DNA of 64,000 nt from Pseudoalteromonas luteoviolacea H33-S (GTDB lineage: Bacteria; Pseudomonadota; Gammaproteobacteria; Enterobacterales; Alteromonadaceae): contig NZ_AUXY01000013.1 of assembly GCF_001625695.1 (NCBI RefSeq), positions 62,001 to 126,000 on the forward strand. The letters are read 5' to 3'. Of this stretch, positions 1-7,388 are shown in pieces. The notes beneath the pieces are model-generated. The model ran no database searches, was not told the origin of the DNA, and worked only from the letters and a program-made list of their open reading frames with translations. A program made the position numbers and the translations under genes. Within the stretch, counting starts at the first letter, position 1. The number at the start of each line of letters is the position of its first letter.

Positions 1-2
1 GT

Positions 3-377
3 TCAGAAAAAGCGCCGCCTTCTCATGAGGTATCACCTCATGTGGCTGCCAAAGGAGATGCTTTTGCGAATTGGTTTAAGGCATCATTGCGCTACTGCGT
101 AGAAGAGTCGCAGTTAATGGAAACGCAGCGACGCAATCTTGTCTTTTTGTCTGCAAGAGATAAGCTCTACGGACAAAAGGCCAAAGAAAAGTGCATTTTT
201 TTGCCACTGGATTGGCAACGAGATCAGCATAAACTGATTAAAGTGCGTTCTCATCGTAATATTTGGGAGACCTCGTTGTCTGAACTTGCCAGTTCTCGGC
301 CAATGGAGCTACTGAACCTGTTTACCCATAATCAGATCTGGGCTGAAGGCCCATTCGACGCACTTCACAGTGCCTAA
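3..377 (+). CDS. 3' end of an unidentified gene, cut by the window edge
   Basis: The frame is open from base 3 to the stop at 377, so the gene probably begins outside the window. A GTG at 42 is the first possible internal start but has no well-placed ribosome-binding site, so I treat the entry as 5'-truncated. The visible 124 residues are soluble and mixed in charge, with several Trp and Arg residues and no motif I recognise. A gene with eCIS-type neighbours follows 27 bases downstream, so it may be the last structural or accessory gene of an eCIS operon. That is inference from context only. Confidence 0.55.
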   Translation, partial: SEKAPPSHEVSPHVAAKGDAFANWFKASLRYCVEESQLMETQRRNLVFLSARDKLYGQKAKEKCIFLPLDWQRDQHKLIKVRSHRNIWETSLSELASSRPMELLNLFTHNQIWAEGPFDALHSA

Positions 378-404
378 TTTTGTCATTAGTAAGGAAGAAT
401 CATC

Positions 405-662
405 ATGACCAGTACATCCGAACAAGAAATTTTAAACGCAGAGCAACAAGCCACAGACGCGGTGGCTCAATCTGACATCGACACCGCAGCACAGTCTACT
501 GGGTATGCGACATCAACACCTTTTGAAGCAGAACGAGTCGCTAGGGATGCGGTTGTTGCGGCAGATCAAGCCGTCTATAACCAAGCTTGTAATCCCCCGT
601 CAAGCCCAACACCGGAGCAGGCAGAGCAAATAGCAACACAGGCCGTTGCTGATACCGAATAA
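405..662 (+). CDS. Small acidic Ala/Gln-rich protein, function unknown
   Basis: Eighty-five residues, rich in Ala, Gln, Glu, Asp and Thr, with repeated AxQA-like patterns and no Lys. It has no signal peptide or membrane segment. A good ribosome-binding site (AAGGAAG) lies just before the ATG. It follows the truncated gene by 27 bases and is followed by an intrinsic terminator, so it is probably the last gene of the operon entering from the left. Its size and composition loosely recall R-body (Reb) proteins, but I see no RebB signature and do not assign it. Confidence 0.6.
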   Translation: MTSTSEQEILNAEQQATDAVAQSDIDTAAQSTGYATSTPFEAERVARDAVVAADQAVYNQACNPPSSPTPEQAEQIATQAVADTE

Positions 663-682
663 ACAGCAACTCCCTACCATCT

Positions 683-708
683 AATACCCGACCTGTTCGG
701 GTATTTTT
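683..708 (+). terminator. Intrinsic terminator after the left-edge operon
   Basis: An 8-bp perfect stem (ATACCCGA / TCGGGTAT) with a short loop is followed by a run of five T. It lies 21 bases after the stop of the small Ala-rich gene and separates the left-edge operon from the DUF4157 gene. Confidence 0.85.
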
Positions 709-771
709 ATGTCAAATCAGAGCCAAATAATCGGCATGTACATTCCATAACTAATACCAACCAGACCCGAC

Positions 772-808
772 TTTATACCAATCACTCACATCACTGTCAG
801 CCTATAGT
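772..808 (+). promoter_or_regulatory. Putative promoter P1 of the accessory-region family
   Basis: TTTATACCAA at 772-781 is followed 21 bases later by TATAGT at 803-808, about 30 bases before the DUF4157 start. A second ATACCAA lies at 754-760, exactly 21 bases upstream of the first (two helical turns). The same distance between (T)ACCAA and a -10-like hexamer recurs at 5958, 8828, 9071 and, on the minus strand, at 3997. Confidence 0.5.
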
Positions 809-838
809 AAAACCATCACACAAAGATGGAATAACAGC

Positions 839-1270
839 ATGGGCTTTAATCAACTTGTGACCAAACCTAGCCGTAGTACTCACCCTCAACAACCGAGGTT
901 AGTACAGCGCAGATGCGCATCTGTACCAGGCAAGCGGATGGCGGCGCCGCACAGCCGTTCCTTACCGCCCAGACTCAGGCGCGGCATGGAAAAACTCACC
1001 GGTGTGAATCTGGCCAATGTACGGGTGCACTATAACTCGCCTAAACCAGCGCTGGTGCAGGCGCATGCGTATGCGCAGGGCAAGGACATTTATTTATCAC
1101 CAGGGCAAGAGAAACACCTCCCTCATGAGTTGGGGCACATTGCTCAGCAAGCGCTTGGGATGGTAAAGCCCACCACAGAGGTAAATGGTGTCGCGGTCAA
1201 TGATGATCCAAAACTGGAGCAGCAAGCGACGGATTGGGGTGAGATGGCGGTTCGTTTAGGTGGGGGCTGA
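839..1270 (+). CDS. DUF4157-type protein with HELGH metalloprotease motif
   Basis: A 143-residue protein with a basic N-terminal stretch (about 1-45, including a VQRR segment) and a DUF4157-like domain at about 45-125. It contains the zinc-protease signature HELGH at residues 96-100 preceded by 'YLSPGQEKHLP', the usual layout of DUF4157. This family is typically found in eCIS loci and as a leader domain of eCIS-borne toxins; here it stands alone. It has no signal peptide. It sits directly before three candidate cargo genes. Whether it cleaves cargo or acts as a loading domain cannot be told from the sequence. Confidence 0.75.
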   Translation: MGFNQLVTKPSRSTHPQQPRLVQRRCASVPGKRMAAPHSRSLPPRLRRGMEKLTGVNLANVRVHYNSPKPALVQAHAYAQGKDIYLSPGQEKHLPHELGHIAQQALGMVKPTTEVNGVAVNDDPKLEQQATDWGEMAVRLGGG

Positions 1271-1468
1271 CCCTAGCGACATTTTGAAATAGGCGATTGA
1301 TATTAGTCACAAAGCAGTGGTTCAGTAATAGTTTATAAGGGGCTACTGAGTAATAGAAATATAGTGGGATAGGTAAGATAAAAGCCATTGGCTTTTACTC
1401 GGATTGTTATGGGTAACTGAAGAGAATCTATAACAATGAATAAAGTCCAAATCTAAAAGGTTTAAGAT

Positions 1469-2212
1469 ATGTATGAACAAATAGAAAAGGCGAAAGAAAA
1501 TAAAGTCCGGGCGGTTGCTAACTTGGTTACGAAAAAAAACAAGTTAGAACAAAGGATTAAGCTTAAAGGCAATAGAGCTAAAAACTTTAGAAAATCAGGG
1601 GGCGTTCAAAGAAAGGCTACGGTAGAAACAGAGGTCGCTGGTGAAGTAAGTAATCGTGTTGTACAAAGAGTGTTGGGGCCTGTTACTAACGGCCCAGCTA
1701 ATGTGTTAAATCTAATCAGAGAAAATCTGACAAAGCAAATAATAATACAGCAGCCTCTAATTCCTGCATACCCACAAGTGCAGTGGGCTGCAGTGCAATC
1801 TGCGCTAGATAGACTTATGTGGCTTAGAGGTGATCTCGACCAAGCTGTCGCCATTGGAGATATAAACTTTGTTGATATTACAAACAGGATTTTAGCGCTT
1901 GAAGAGAGTATGGAGGACGCAACATATCTTTTGAATCAAACCCCTCAAGCAGGTATGGTGGGGCTAGGCGTCCAAATGACGTTAAGCACCGCAGAACGAA
2001 AAATCCTTCTTGATTCATATGCCAATGTGCGTCAAACCCTGCAAACATTAAAAATATTCATTCAGAAAATGAGGAATCTTGTGACGAGTTTATCTACTTT
2101 AGATGAATTTAATAAGAAAGGCTCTGGCGGTTCCGGCGGGCAAAATGACGAAAATAAAGCACCGAAGTTTAGGAGTGAGATCAGGAATGAGATTGGTGAA
2201 TCTTTGATCTAG
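1469..2212 (+). CDS. Candidate eCIS cargo protein, C-terminal function unknown
   Basis: A 247-residue protein. The first ~70 residues are Lys/Arg/Asn-rich, start MYEQIEKAKENK, and carry VQRK and VVQR segments of the kind seen in front of DUF4157-linked toxins. Residues ~75-210 look helical. A GSGGSGG linker near residue 220 precedes a short charged tail. No catalytic motif is recognised. The start is supported by AAAAGG, and the bases around the ATG match those of the two minus-strand genes at 3104 and 3825. Cargo status is inferred from this shared start and the DUF4157 gene next door. Confidence 0.6.
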   Translation: MYEQIEKAKENKVRAVANLVTKKNKLEQRIKLKGNRAKNFRKSGGVQRKATVETEVAGEVSNRVVQRVLGPVTNGPANVLNLIRENLTKQIIIQQPLIPAYPQVQWAAVQSALDRLMWLRGDLDQAVAIGDINFVDITNRILALEESMEDATYLLNQTPQAGMVGLGVQMTLSTAERKILLDSYANVRQTLQTLKIFIQKMRNLVTSLSTLDEFNKKGSGGSGGQNDENKAPKFRSEIRNEIGESLI

Positions 2213-2588
2213 AACGTGAATTCAACAATATGTTTTTTACTAAGAGGTGTAATAATAAGTTCTTATGAAACCCACAATATATAGGGTCTTGCATCGCGCA
2301 TATTTCTATAGGTTGACAATGATTTAGTTAACCTTTTTTTATTTAGCGCCAAACATGAATCGCCTATTACGGGTATAGAATGCTGGGGTTTTACATCATG
2401 TCACTATGAGTGGCAAAACGCATGCAAACTCAACAACTCTTGGTATGCACAGAACCATGGCTGGCACCTATTTAGGGGGCAATTACTATGAGTGACATTA
2501 CCAACGCATTTGGGGGTCACTGTGGCACCGTCAGCCGCGCAGTTGCACAGTGCAAGATCGTGCTCCGTTGCACTCTGACCTCTATGGG
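2213..2588. other. Gene-free stretch between cargo candidates
   Basis: About 375 bases with no convincing gene or RNA. It contains a 34-codon open frame at 2488-2592 with an AGGGGG site before it, but no recognisable product and an end overlapping the convergent gene. No terminator with a T run was seen. Confidence 0.4.
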
Positions 2589-3104
2589 CTAATTAAAACG
2601 TGCCAACGTGCCATCGATTAATTTGAGACAGTCGTCTATCTCCCCGACCATCCAGCGACCAAATTTTCCGCCAGGTTTGACATTGTGCAAGCCTCGCTTG
2701 GTATACCACTGGAGCAGTTCAGCCTGTTTAGGCCTGCCGTCATATCCTGAGGATTCCGCGATTAAACGCACGATATCACACCCAGCAGCCTTGCCTATTT
2801 CCATGACGTGTTTCATCAACTTCACCCCAGTCCCTTTTGTCTGCTTGTCAGATACAAGGTCGGTGATCTCCAGTATTTTTGCGCCTTGATAATTAAATAT
2901 CTTATATTTTAGTTTTCCTTCTTTGACACACAGATCCTTACCATCTCCGGTGATCTGGCGCGATAACGTCTTGGCAAATTTGCCGTATTTATGCGCAGCT
3001 TTTTGAAGTAGACCTTTTATTAAGGGGGCGCTTGTTTGCTGCGTAACATGCCCTATGATGAGTCGATGATTATGCCGTTTATCATGTTTTATCTGTGCAT
3101 ACAT
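2589..3104 (-). CDS. Candidate eCIS cargo with GNAT acetyltransferase-like domain
   Basis: A 171-residue protein. Residues ~1-30 start MYAQIKHDK and resemble the starts of the genes at 1469 and 3825. Residues ~60-165 look like a GNAT acyl-CoA N-acetyltransferase: a strand 'ILEITDLVSD' leads into QTKGTG, which fits motif A (Q/RxxGxG/A, the acetyl-CoA pyrophosphate loop), followed by a helix and 'LLQWYTKRGL', typical of motif B. There is no signal peptide. It lies convergent to the 1469 gene and has its own ribosome-binding site (AAGG, 9 bases before ATG). An injected acetyltransferase effector is an inference; a cytosolic enzyme cannot be excluded. Confidence 0.6.
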   Translation of the reverse strand: MYAQIKHDKRHNHRLIIGHVTQQTSAPLIKGLLQKAAHKYGKFAKTLSRQITGDGKDLCVKEGKLKYKIFNYQGAKILEITDLVSDKQTKGTGVKLMKHVMEIGKAAGCDIVRLIAESSGYDGRPKQAELLQWYTKRGLHNVKPGGKFGRWMVGEIDDCLKLIDGTLARFN

Positions 3105-3306
3105 ATCGCATACCTTATTTAGTCAAAGCAGTAACTCATTTAACCTGTATCTGTTAGCAAATATGCTTGGGCTCATGGAGGTTTTTATGTTGGCAAATGA
3201 CACAAACCAATGTAACGCAGTCAGCTAACAACACATAAAGTTTTAGAAAGAGAGGCCTGTTTAAAGTCGATATGCTCCAAATAGGCCCCGATTATCGTCA
3301 GATATC

Positions 3307-3825
3307 TTAGTCGACATCCAACGGAATATGGGAATGCGCTCTTGCAAACTGACCATTGGCTGGAGCCCAATTTCTCGGCGCAAAATAATTCACATGATCA
3401 ACGGGGTGAACGCTGACCAAGGGTTCTGATAAAAGCCATTGATTGCCATTTCGTATGCGCACAACCCAGCCTGCGCCACCAACGTGGCCTGCTTGAGCGC
3501 CTGCATCAGCTTCATGCCCGTGAACATGCCAATCCCCCCATTCAAATTTAAAGCCTCTTTGTGTTCTTGGCTCAATTTCAAATGTATTTTGCAATCCTGC
3601 GGGGATCACCGCCATTAACTGGTTTGCATTGATGCGGCCATGATGCAGTAAATTTTGAAAATCTGCTCTGGTGGGATTTGCCGCCCCGGTTGGCACCCAT
3701 TGGTCTAAACCAAACAAATCAGCCAGCCTTTGAATAGGCTTACTTGTGGTATTTTGCTTTTTGCTCGAAGAATATATCACCGAATTTACTGTATTTTTTT
3801 TGGATTTATCTGCTTGTGCATACAT
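3307..3825 (-). CDS. Candidate eCIS cargo with polymorphic-toxin-like C-terminus
   Basis: A 172-residue protein. The N-terminal ~35 residues (MYAQADKSKKN..., then PIQRLADLFG) match the leader pattern of the other two cargo candidates. The C-terminal part contains 'GFKFEWGDWHVHGHEADAG', 'GWVVRIRNGNQWLL' and a final 'AHSHIPLDVD', rich in His, Asp and Trp. This resembles C-terminal domains of polymorphic toxins, possibly the group called toxin type 30, but I could not verify that. AAAGGG lies 7 bases before the ATG. No obvious immunity gene adjoins it, as expected for cargo aimed at eukaryotic or unrelated cells. Confidence 0.55.
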   Translation of the reverse strand: MYAQADKSKKNTVNSVIYSSSKKQNTTSKPIQRLADLFGLDQWVPTGAANPTRADFQNLLHHGRINANQLMAVIPAGLQNTFEIEPRTQRGFKFEWGDWHVHGHEADAGAQAGHVGGAGWVVRIRNGNQWLLSEPLVSVHPVDHVNYFAPRNWAPANGQFARAHSHIPLDVD

Positions 3826-4179
3826 ATCTCAACCCTTTATTGCGTAGCCTTTGATGGTCGCTATAGGTGTTGTGGTACGCCCCAAAAAGTAGCTGATGCG
3901 TACTCACCTATACTCATAGCGGCTTTTTAATGTGCAAAATATTGAAGCCGTTCGAGCTGTAATTTAGAGAAGTTTGAGCGGTTTATCTTGGTAGAAACGG
4001 GCATTTTTTAGTGATTTCTGCGGCTCAAACTATTCAGAAAGTGTATTTTTGATTGTTTAACCACTTTGCCAATGGCCTCTCAAAGCGATCCATAAACATA
4101 AAAAATACCAAGCGTCGCGTAAAGTTACTGATTAAGTTACTCATAACTCAACCTGCTAAACAACTGAATAGGATAAGTT
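3826..4179. other. Intergenic region with a long imperfect inverted repeat
   Basis: About 350 bases between divergent genes. At about 3858-3922 the arms TATAGGTG / CACCTATA and GTACGC / GCGTAC, with CGCTAT / ATAGCG outside, can form alternative stems; on the minus strand this would lie in the leader of the 3825 gene. A putative minus-strand promoter lies at 3961-3997. TACCAA at 4106 followed by TTAAGTTA at 4132 is a weaker relative of the promoter family facing the 4180 gene. Confidence 0.4.
3961..3997 (-). promoter_or_regulatory. Putative promoter P5 of the accessory-region family
   Basis: On the minus strand, TTTCTACCAA (3997-3988) is followed 21 bases later by TAAATT (3966-3961), the same spacing as P1-P4. 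It would drive the cargo gene starting at 3825 with a leader of about 130 bases that contains the inverted repeat at 3858-3922. Confidence 0.4.
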
Positions 4180-4704
4180 ATGGATACGCTACATTCCTCA
4201 CCCAATACCAATGACGCTGAGCAAACAGATTTGGCCCATTCTGAACAACACGAGGCAGCGATTGCGCTTCCACCTGAAAAGGGACTCCTTCAGGGGACGA
4301 CGAGTCTTGATATTTTCACCACGCAAAAAACCACCGCACTGGCCTTCATTGCCAAGTTATTGGCTTTTTTTCCTGGGTTTACGAATCCGCAGCGGGATGA
4401 CGTAATCATCGCAAATCGTATTTTAAACTTTGGGTTGGATGAGTTGAAAACGTCCGACCTACCCATTGCCAAAGACGCCATGGACTCAGCCCGAAGCTTT
4501 TATAGCAAATATGCAAGCTTGCTTGGGCTTGCCGTTGGCGGTGCAATCAGTGCAGGCGTTGAGTGGTTGCAACATACTTACCCAGAATATCAGGCGATCC
4601 GCGCGGCACATGTTGGGAGCGGCGTGATCGCCAGCTGGGTAGTCCACAATATTATGGGCGAGTATGAAAGGCGCATACATCAGCTCAAAGAGCATCTGAA
4701 TTAA
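4180..4704 (+). CDS. Uncharacterised protein with hydrophobic segments
   Basis: A 174-residue protein I do not recognise. The first ~45 residues are polar and disordered-looking. A hydrophobic stretch at ~53-68 (ALAFIAKLLAFFPG) and another at ~112-125 (LLGLAVGGAISAGV) could be membrane-active helices, followed by a third weaker one near 148-160 and a charged helical tail. There is no signal peptide. AGGATAAG precedes the ATG. It stands between cargo candidates and the GH18 gene, so an eCIS accessory or effector role is possible but unproven. Confidence 0.6.
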   Translation: MDTLHSSPNTNDAEQTDLAHSEQHEAAIALPPEKGLLQGTTSLDIFTTQKTTALAFIAKLLAFFPGFTNPQRDDVIIANRILNFGLDELKTSDLPIAKDAMDSARSFYSKYASLLGLAVGGAISAGVEWLQHTYPEYQAIRAAHVGSGVIASWVVHNIMGEYERRIHQLKEHLN

Positions 4705-5000
4705 CTAAGGTGCTGACCTGTTTGATACCAAAGTCTCTCATCTCATTAAGGGGAGTCTGATATAAGTGCGTACTTGCCACAGTGTAATTGCTTTGTAATA
4801 CAAAATTCCTGCGGACTGAGCTAGTTTTTCAAACAGATGAGGTTTACCCCGAATGATGATTGAAAATTCTCTCAACCCTAAGGGGAGGCATTTTATCGTC
4901 AGCATGCTGAGCATCGTGACTTTTGCCAAGTCAGACAATGCTGGTGCCGCTAAGCTGATAACGTAATCTCACTTCAGTTAAATAGATATAAGGAGCTATC
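4705..5000. other. Gene-free stretch before the GH18 gene
   Basis: About 295 bases. A minus-strand open frame at 4738-4938 has no ribosome-binding site or recognisable product and reads like chance coding. No clear promoter or terminator was seen. Confidence 0.35.
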
Positions 5001-5843
5001 ATGTCTAAAACCATTACCTACTATAACTCGGGTGCAATCCCACTGATTACTGCCAGCGAACTGCCATATGATGTGGTGAATCTGGCATTTCTAACTTCAT
5101 CGTCTGACAGCCCGTTCAATTTAGTTTTAAGTGGTGCCATTGCCGCTACGACGTCTAGCTTTACAAGTCGCACTATTGAGGCCATAAAAGCAATGCAACA
5201 AAAGGGGCAGAAAGTGCTGATCTCATTTGGTGGCGGTACGATGACTTCTGACGCTTATCGTGCGTTGTCAGCGGACACAGCAAAATTGGCAGACTCTTTA
5301 GCAAGCTTTGTGAAAAATAACCATTTAGATGGTGTTGATATCGATTATGAAGACACCGCAGCGTTCACCGGTCAAGCGGGATACAACGGCGCACAATTTT
5401 TGGTTTCGTTGACTCAGGAGCTCAGAAAGCGCCTTCCGAGCCCCGATTATGTGATTTCTCATGCACCTCAACCTCCCTATTTAGAGCAGGGGGGATACAT
5501 GGCAGGGTATGTTGAAGTGGTAGAGCAGGCTGGACAAGACATAGACTGGCTAAATGTGCAGTTTTACAACAACCCACCTTGGAGTGCCAATCCGGACCAA
5601 ATTGTGAGCTCATACTTGAATTATACAAAGCTACCTAACCTGTCTCCAGAGAAGGTTATTGCTGGCTTTCCTGTCACGCAGAACGATGCGGGTTCGGGGT
5701 ATATGCCAGTGCAAACAATCATTAATGAAGTGATTAAACCAATCCAAGCACACTCAAGTCTTGGTGGCATTATGAACTGGCAGTTCTCAAGTGACCCAGG
5801 TGGCGTCTGGATCACCGAAATTGCACAAGCGCTAGATAGCTAG
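5001..5843 (+). CDS. GH18 chitinase-like protein without signal peptide
   Basis: A 280-residue protein forming one GH18-like barrel. The catalytic signature DGVDIDYE occupies residues 110-117, with Glu117 as predicted acid and Asp113/Asp115 in the DxxDxDxE pattern. 'VLISFGGG' near residue 74 fits the conserved SxGG strand, and 'LNVQFYNN' and 'GIMNWQFSSD' fit the late barrel strands. It would hydrolyse chitin or a related beta-1,4-GlcNAc polymer. It lacks a signal peptide and any chitin-binding module, which suggests export by another route, such as attachment to or loading in an injection particle. AAGGAG precedes the ATG and a terminator follows. Confidence 0.85.
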   Translation: MSKTITYYNSGAIPLITASELPYDVVNLAFLTSSSDSPFNLVLSGAIAATTSSFTSRTIEAIKAMQQKGQKVLISFGGGTMTSDAYRALSADTAKLADSLASFVKNNHLDGVDIDYEDTAAFTGQAGYNGAQFLVSLTQELRKRLPSPDYVISHAPQPPYLEQGGYMAGYVEVVEQAGQDIDWLNVQFYNNPPWSANPDQIVSSYLNYTKLPNLSPEKVIAGFPVTQNDAGSGYMPVQTIINEVIKPIQAHSSLGGIMNWQFSSDPGGVWITEIAQALDS

Positions 5844-5865
5844 ATCAACATGTGAGGGGGTTGGT

Positions 5866-5893
5866 ACAGGCCGCCTTTGGCGGCCTGTTTTGC
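5866..5893 (+). terminator. Intrinsic terminator after the GH18 gene
   Basis: A 10-bp perfect stem (ACAGGCCGCC / GGCGGCCTGT) with a TTT loop is followed by TTTTGCT. It ends the GH18 transcript 22 bases after the stop. Confidence 0.9.
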
Positions 5894-5955
5894 TATAGGT
5901 ATCAAGGCGGGTTAAGGAAAGATAAATTAACGTAAAAAATACCAATCTAAACCCC

Positions 5956-5993
5956 ACTTTTACCAAGTTGGTAAAACCCACCTCTTTTATAGT
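5956..5993 (+). promoter_or_regulatory. Putative promoter P2 with 19-base palindromic operator
   Basis: TTTTACCAAGTTGGTAAAA at 5958-5976 is a perfect 9-1-9 inverted repeat centred on G5967. TATAGT follows at 5988-5993, inside TTATAGTTAA at 5987-5996. The same palindrome with the same distance to the same TTATAGTTAA occurs at 8828. A second, looser inverted repeat (AACCAA at 6000-6005, TTGGTT at 6015-6020) lies just downstream. The palindrome would be centred near -33, a position suited to a repressor or to an activator contacting sigma. Confidence 0.6.
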
Positions 5994-6060
5994 TAATTCA
6001 ACCAATTCATGTGTTTGGTTTTTCACCTTCAAATTTATGACACTTAAATAGAGAGAGTTT

Positions 6061-6801
6061 ATGATGGGTAATACATCCCCTTTAGGTTCAAAAGATAACC
6101 CAGGCTATGTAAAAGTAACTAATACACCAGAATTACAGCTAGCTTATGCAGAGGTTGCACACCCTCATGCAAAAGGGATTATCTACAATGGCACAATGAA
6201 GCCAAGCATTGCAAACAAGTACAAAAGTGAAGGTTATAGCTTTTGTATGCGAAGCCTTAATACCTCAACTGGTTCATCTACCTCAGGTTCTGAAAATACG
6301 GAACTGTGCACGATACCGTTGACGGCACAAGAAACGAATCGAATCACAGGTGCAAGTGATAAACATGGCTATGGGCTGGCCTTAATGCCATTCTATATAC
6401 TTAATGTGTCAAACATTGTTGATCCGACAAGTACTGGCTCAAAAAATGATGGCTCAACAAGTGCACCAGCTGAGAATACGCCGGTATATATCGCCGCAAA
6501 GGTGATCGACATGGTGAGTGAAGCCGCAATTCCGATAGGGACTACTGTTTGGTTACAGTTGCAAAATACTGGTGATGGTACAAATTTATCTCTAGTCCAG
6601 CAAATTGAACAGCAGATCTTTCAATCCGGTTACTCAGTGGGGATCTTGGGTGACGAAGTTCAGCAACAGCAGCAAACTAACGGTCGCGTTTTGGAGTCTA
6701 CTTATACGCCGTTTGAGCAATCTGGTAGTGGTACCCAAATACGCACGATCGCCATTGGCGACAATACAGGCTCATACCCCATTTACTGGGCGATTCAATA
6801 A
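6061..6801 (+). CDS. Uncharacterised secreted-particle-associated protein
   Basis: A 246-residue protein rich in Ser, Thr, Gly and Asn, with low Lys/Arg and a beta-rich look. A Ser/Gly/Thr-rich stretch lies near residues 65-80 and a QQQQQ run near 201-205. It has no signal peptide, membrane segment or recognised motif. Start ATGATG follows AGAGAGAG. It has its own palindrome-bearing promoter and lies between a GH18 and a LysM gene. The composition would suit a fibre-like or surface protein, but that is only a guess. Confidence 0.65.
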   Translation: MMGNTSPLGSKDNPGYVKVTNTPELQLAYAEVAHPHAKGIIYNGTMKPSIANKYKSEGYSFCMRSLNTSTGSSTSGSENTELCTIPLTAQETNRITGASDKHGYGLALMPFYILNVSNIVDPTSTGSKNDGSTSAPAENTPVYIAAKVIDMVSEAAIPIGTTVWLQLQNTGDGTNLSLVQQIEQQIFQSGYSVGILGDEVQQQQQTNGRVLESTYTPFEQSGSGTQIRTIAIGDNTGSYPIYWAIQ

Positions 6802-6865
6802 TATTTCCCGTCTTATATGAGCAGGTAAGCGATATCTGACCTGCTCTTTACTTAGGTCATTCTCT

Positions 6866-7258
6866 ATGCGTACTGTACTTAAATATACCATTCAGCCCGG
6901 TGATTCATTGGCTTTAATTAGCATCTCCTTGCGTGCTTGTGCAGGGGTCACTCCTACCGATATAGAGCACGCGAATCCTGCACTATTATCGCAGGAAATC
7001 ATAAGTGGTGCCCTTATCAAAGTACCTTATTTTAAAGCCCGTGGTTGCCTAAATTACGAAGTGATCAATGGAGATACATTGGAGTCAATTTGTGAGGCAC
7101 TGGTCAATGCAGCCGGCGTCACCGTGATGGACATCATTGAGCACAACCCCCATGCTAATCTCAATCAACTCACGGCTGGTCAGGTTTTATTGGTGCCTTT
7201 TGTGCCTCGAGTTGGCTATATGACGCCGCAGCGCTCCGCCCTTGCTCCATCCGAGTAA
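6866..7258 (+). CDS. Double-LysM protein, eCIS-type
   Basis: A 130-residue protein made of two LysM-like units. Residues ~6-52 read 'YTIQPGDSLALIS...VTPTDIEHANPAL...IKVPY' and residues ~60-110 read 'YEVINGDTLESIC...VTVMDIIEHNPHANLNQLTAGQVLLVP'. There is no signal peptide. In contractile injection systems, signal-less LysM proteins (Afp7-like) act at the tube-baseplate junction. Such an assembly role is plausible here because the next gene encodes an eCIS-type ATPase, though a peptidoglycan-binding role is possible. Confidence 0.75.
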   Translation: MRTVLKYTIQPGDSLALISISLRACAGVTPTDIEHANPALLSQEIISGALIKVPYFKARGCLNYEVINGDTLESICEALVNAAGVTVMDIIEHNPHANLNQLTAGQVLLVPFVPRVGYMTPQRSALAPSE

Positions 7259-7388
7259 CGCTTGCGTTTTCATTAAAATTACCAAAAAGTTCCTCATAGT
7301 TACCACCTAGCATAGGCACGCATCAGGCTACACTCTCAGGGTAAACCCGCTGATAAAAGTCACCCATTATGACTATGAGGAAAAAGCC

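Noticed and set aside
24-42. Perfect 8-3-8 palindrome CATGAGGT / ACCTCATG at the left edge
   Set aside because: It lies inside an open coding frame with no promoter-like context, so I do not call it an operator.
405-662. Second R-body (Reb) gene
   Set aside because: The Ala-rich composition is similar, but the RebB signature (DSVTQANVKVLG and QATSQALANAAHNA type segments) is missing.
2488-2592. 34-residue open frame after a strong AGGGGG site
   Set aside because: No recognisable product, its end overlaps the convergent gene, and composition gives no support.
4738-4938. Minus-strand 66-residue open frame
   Set aside because: No ribosome-binding site or family resemblance; reads as chance coding.
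7280-7315. Further member of the promoter family before the AAA+ ATPase gene
   Set aside because: TACCAA is present, but no -10-like hexamer lies at the 21-base distance.
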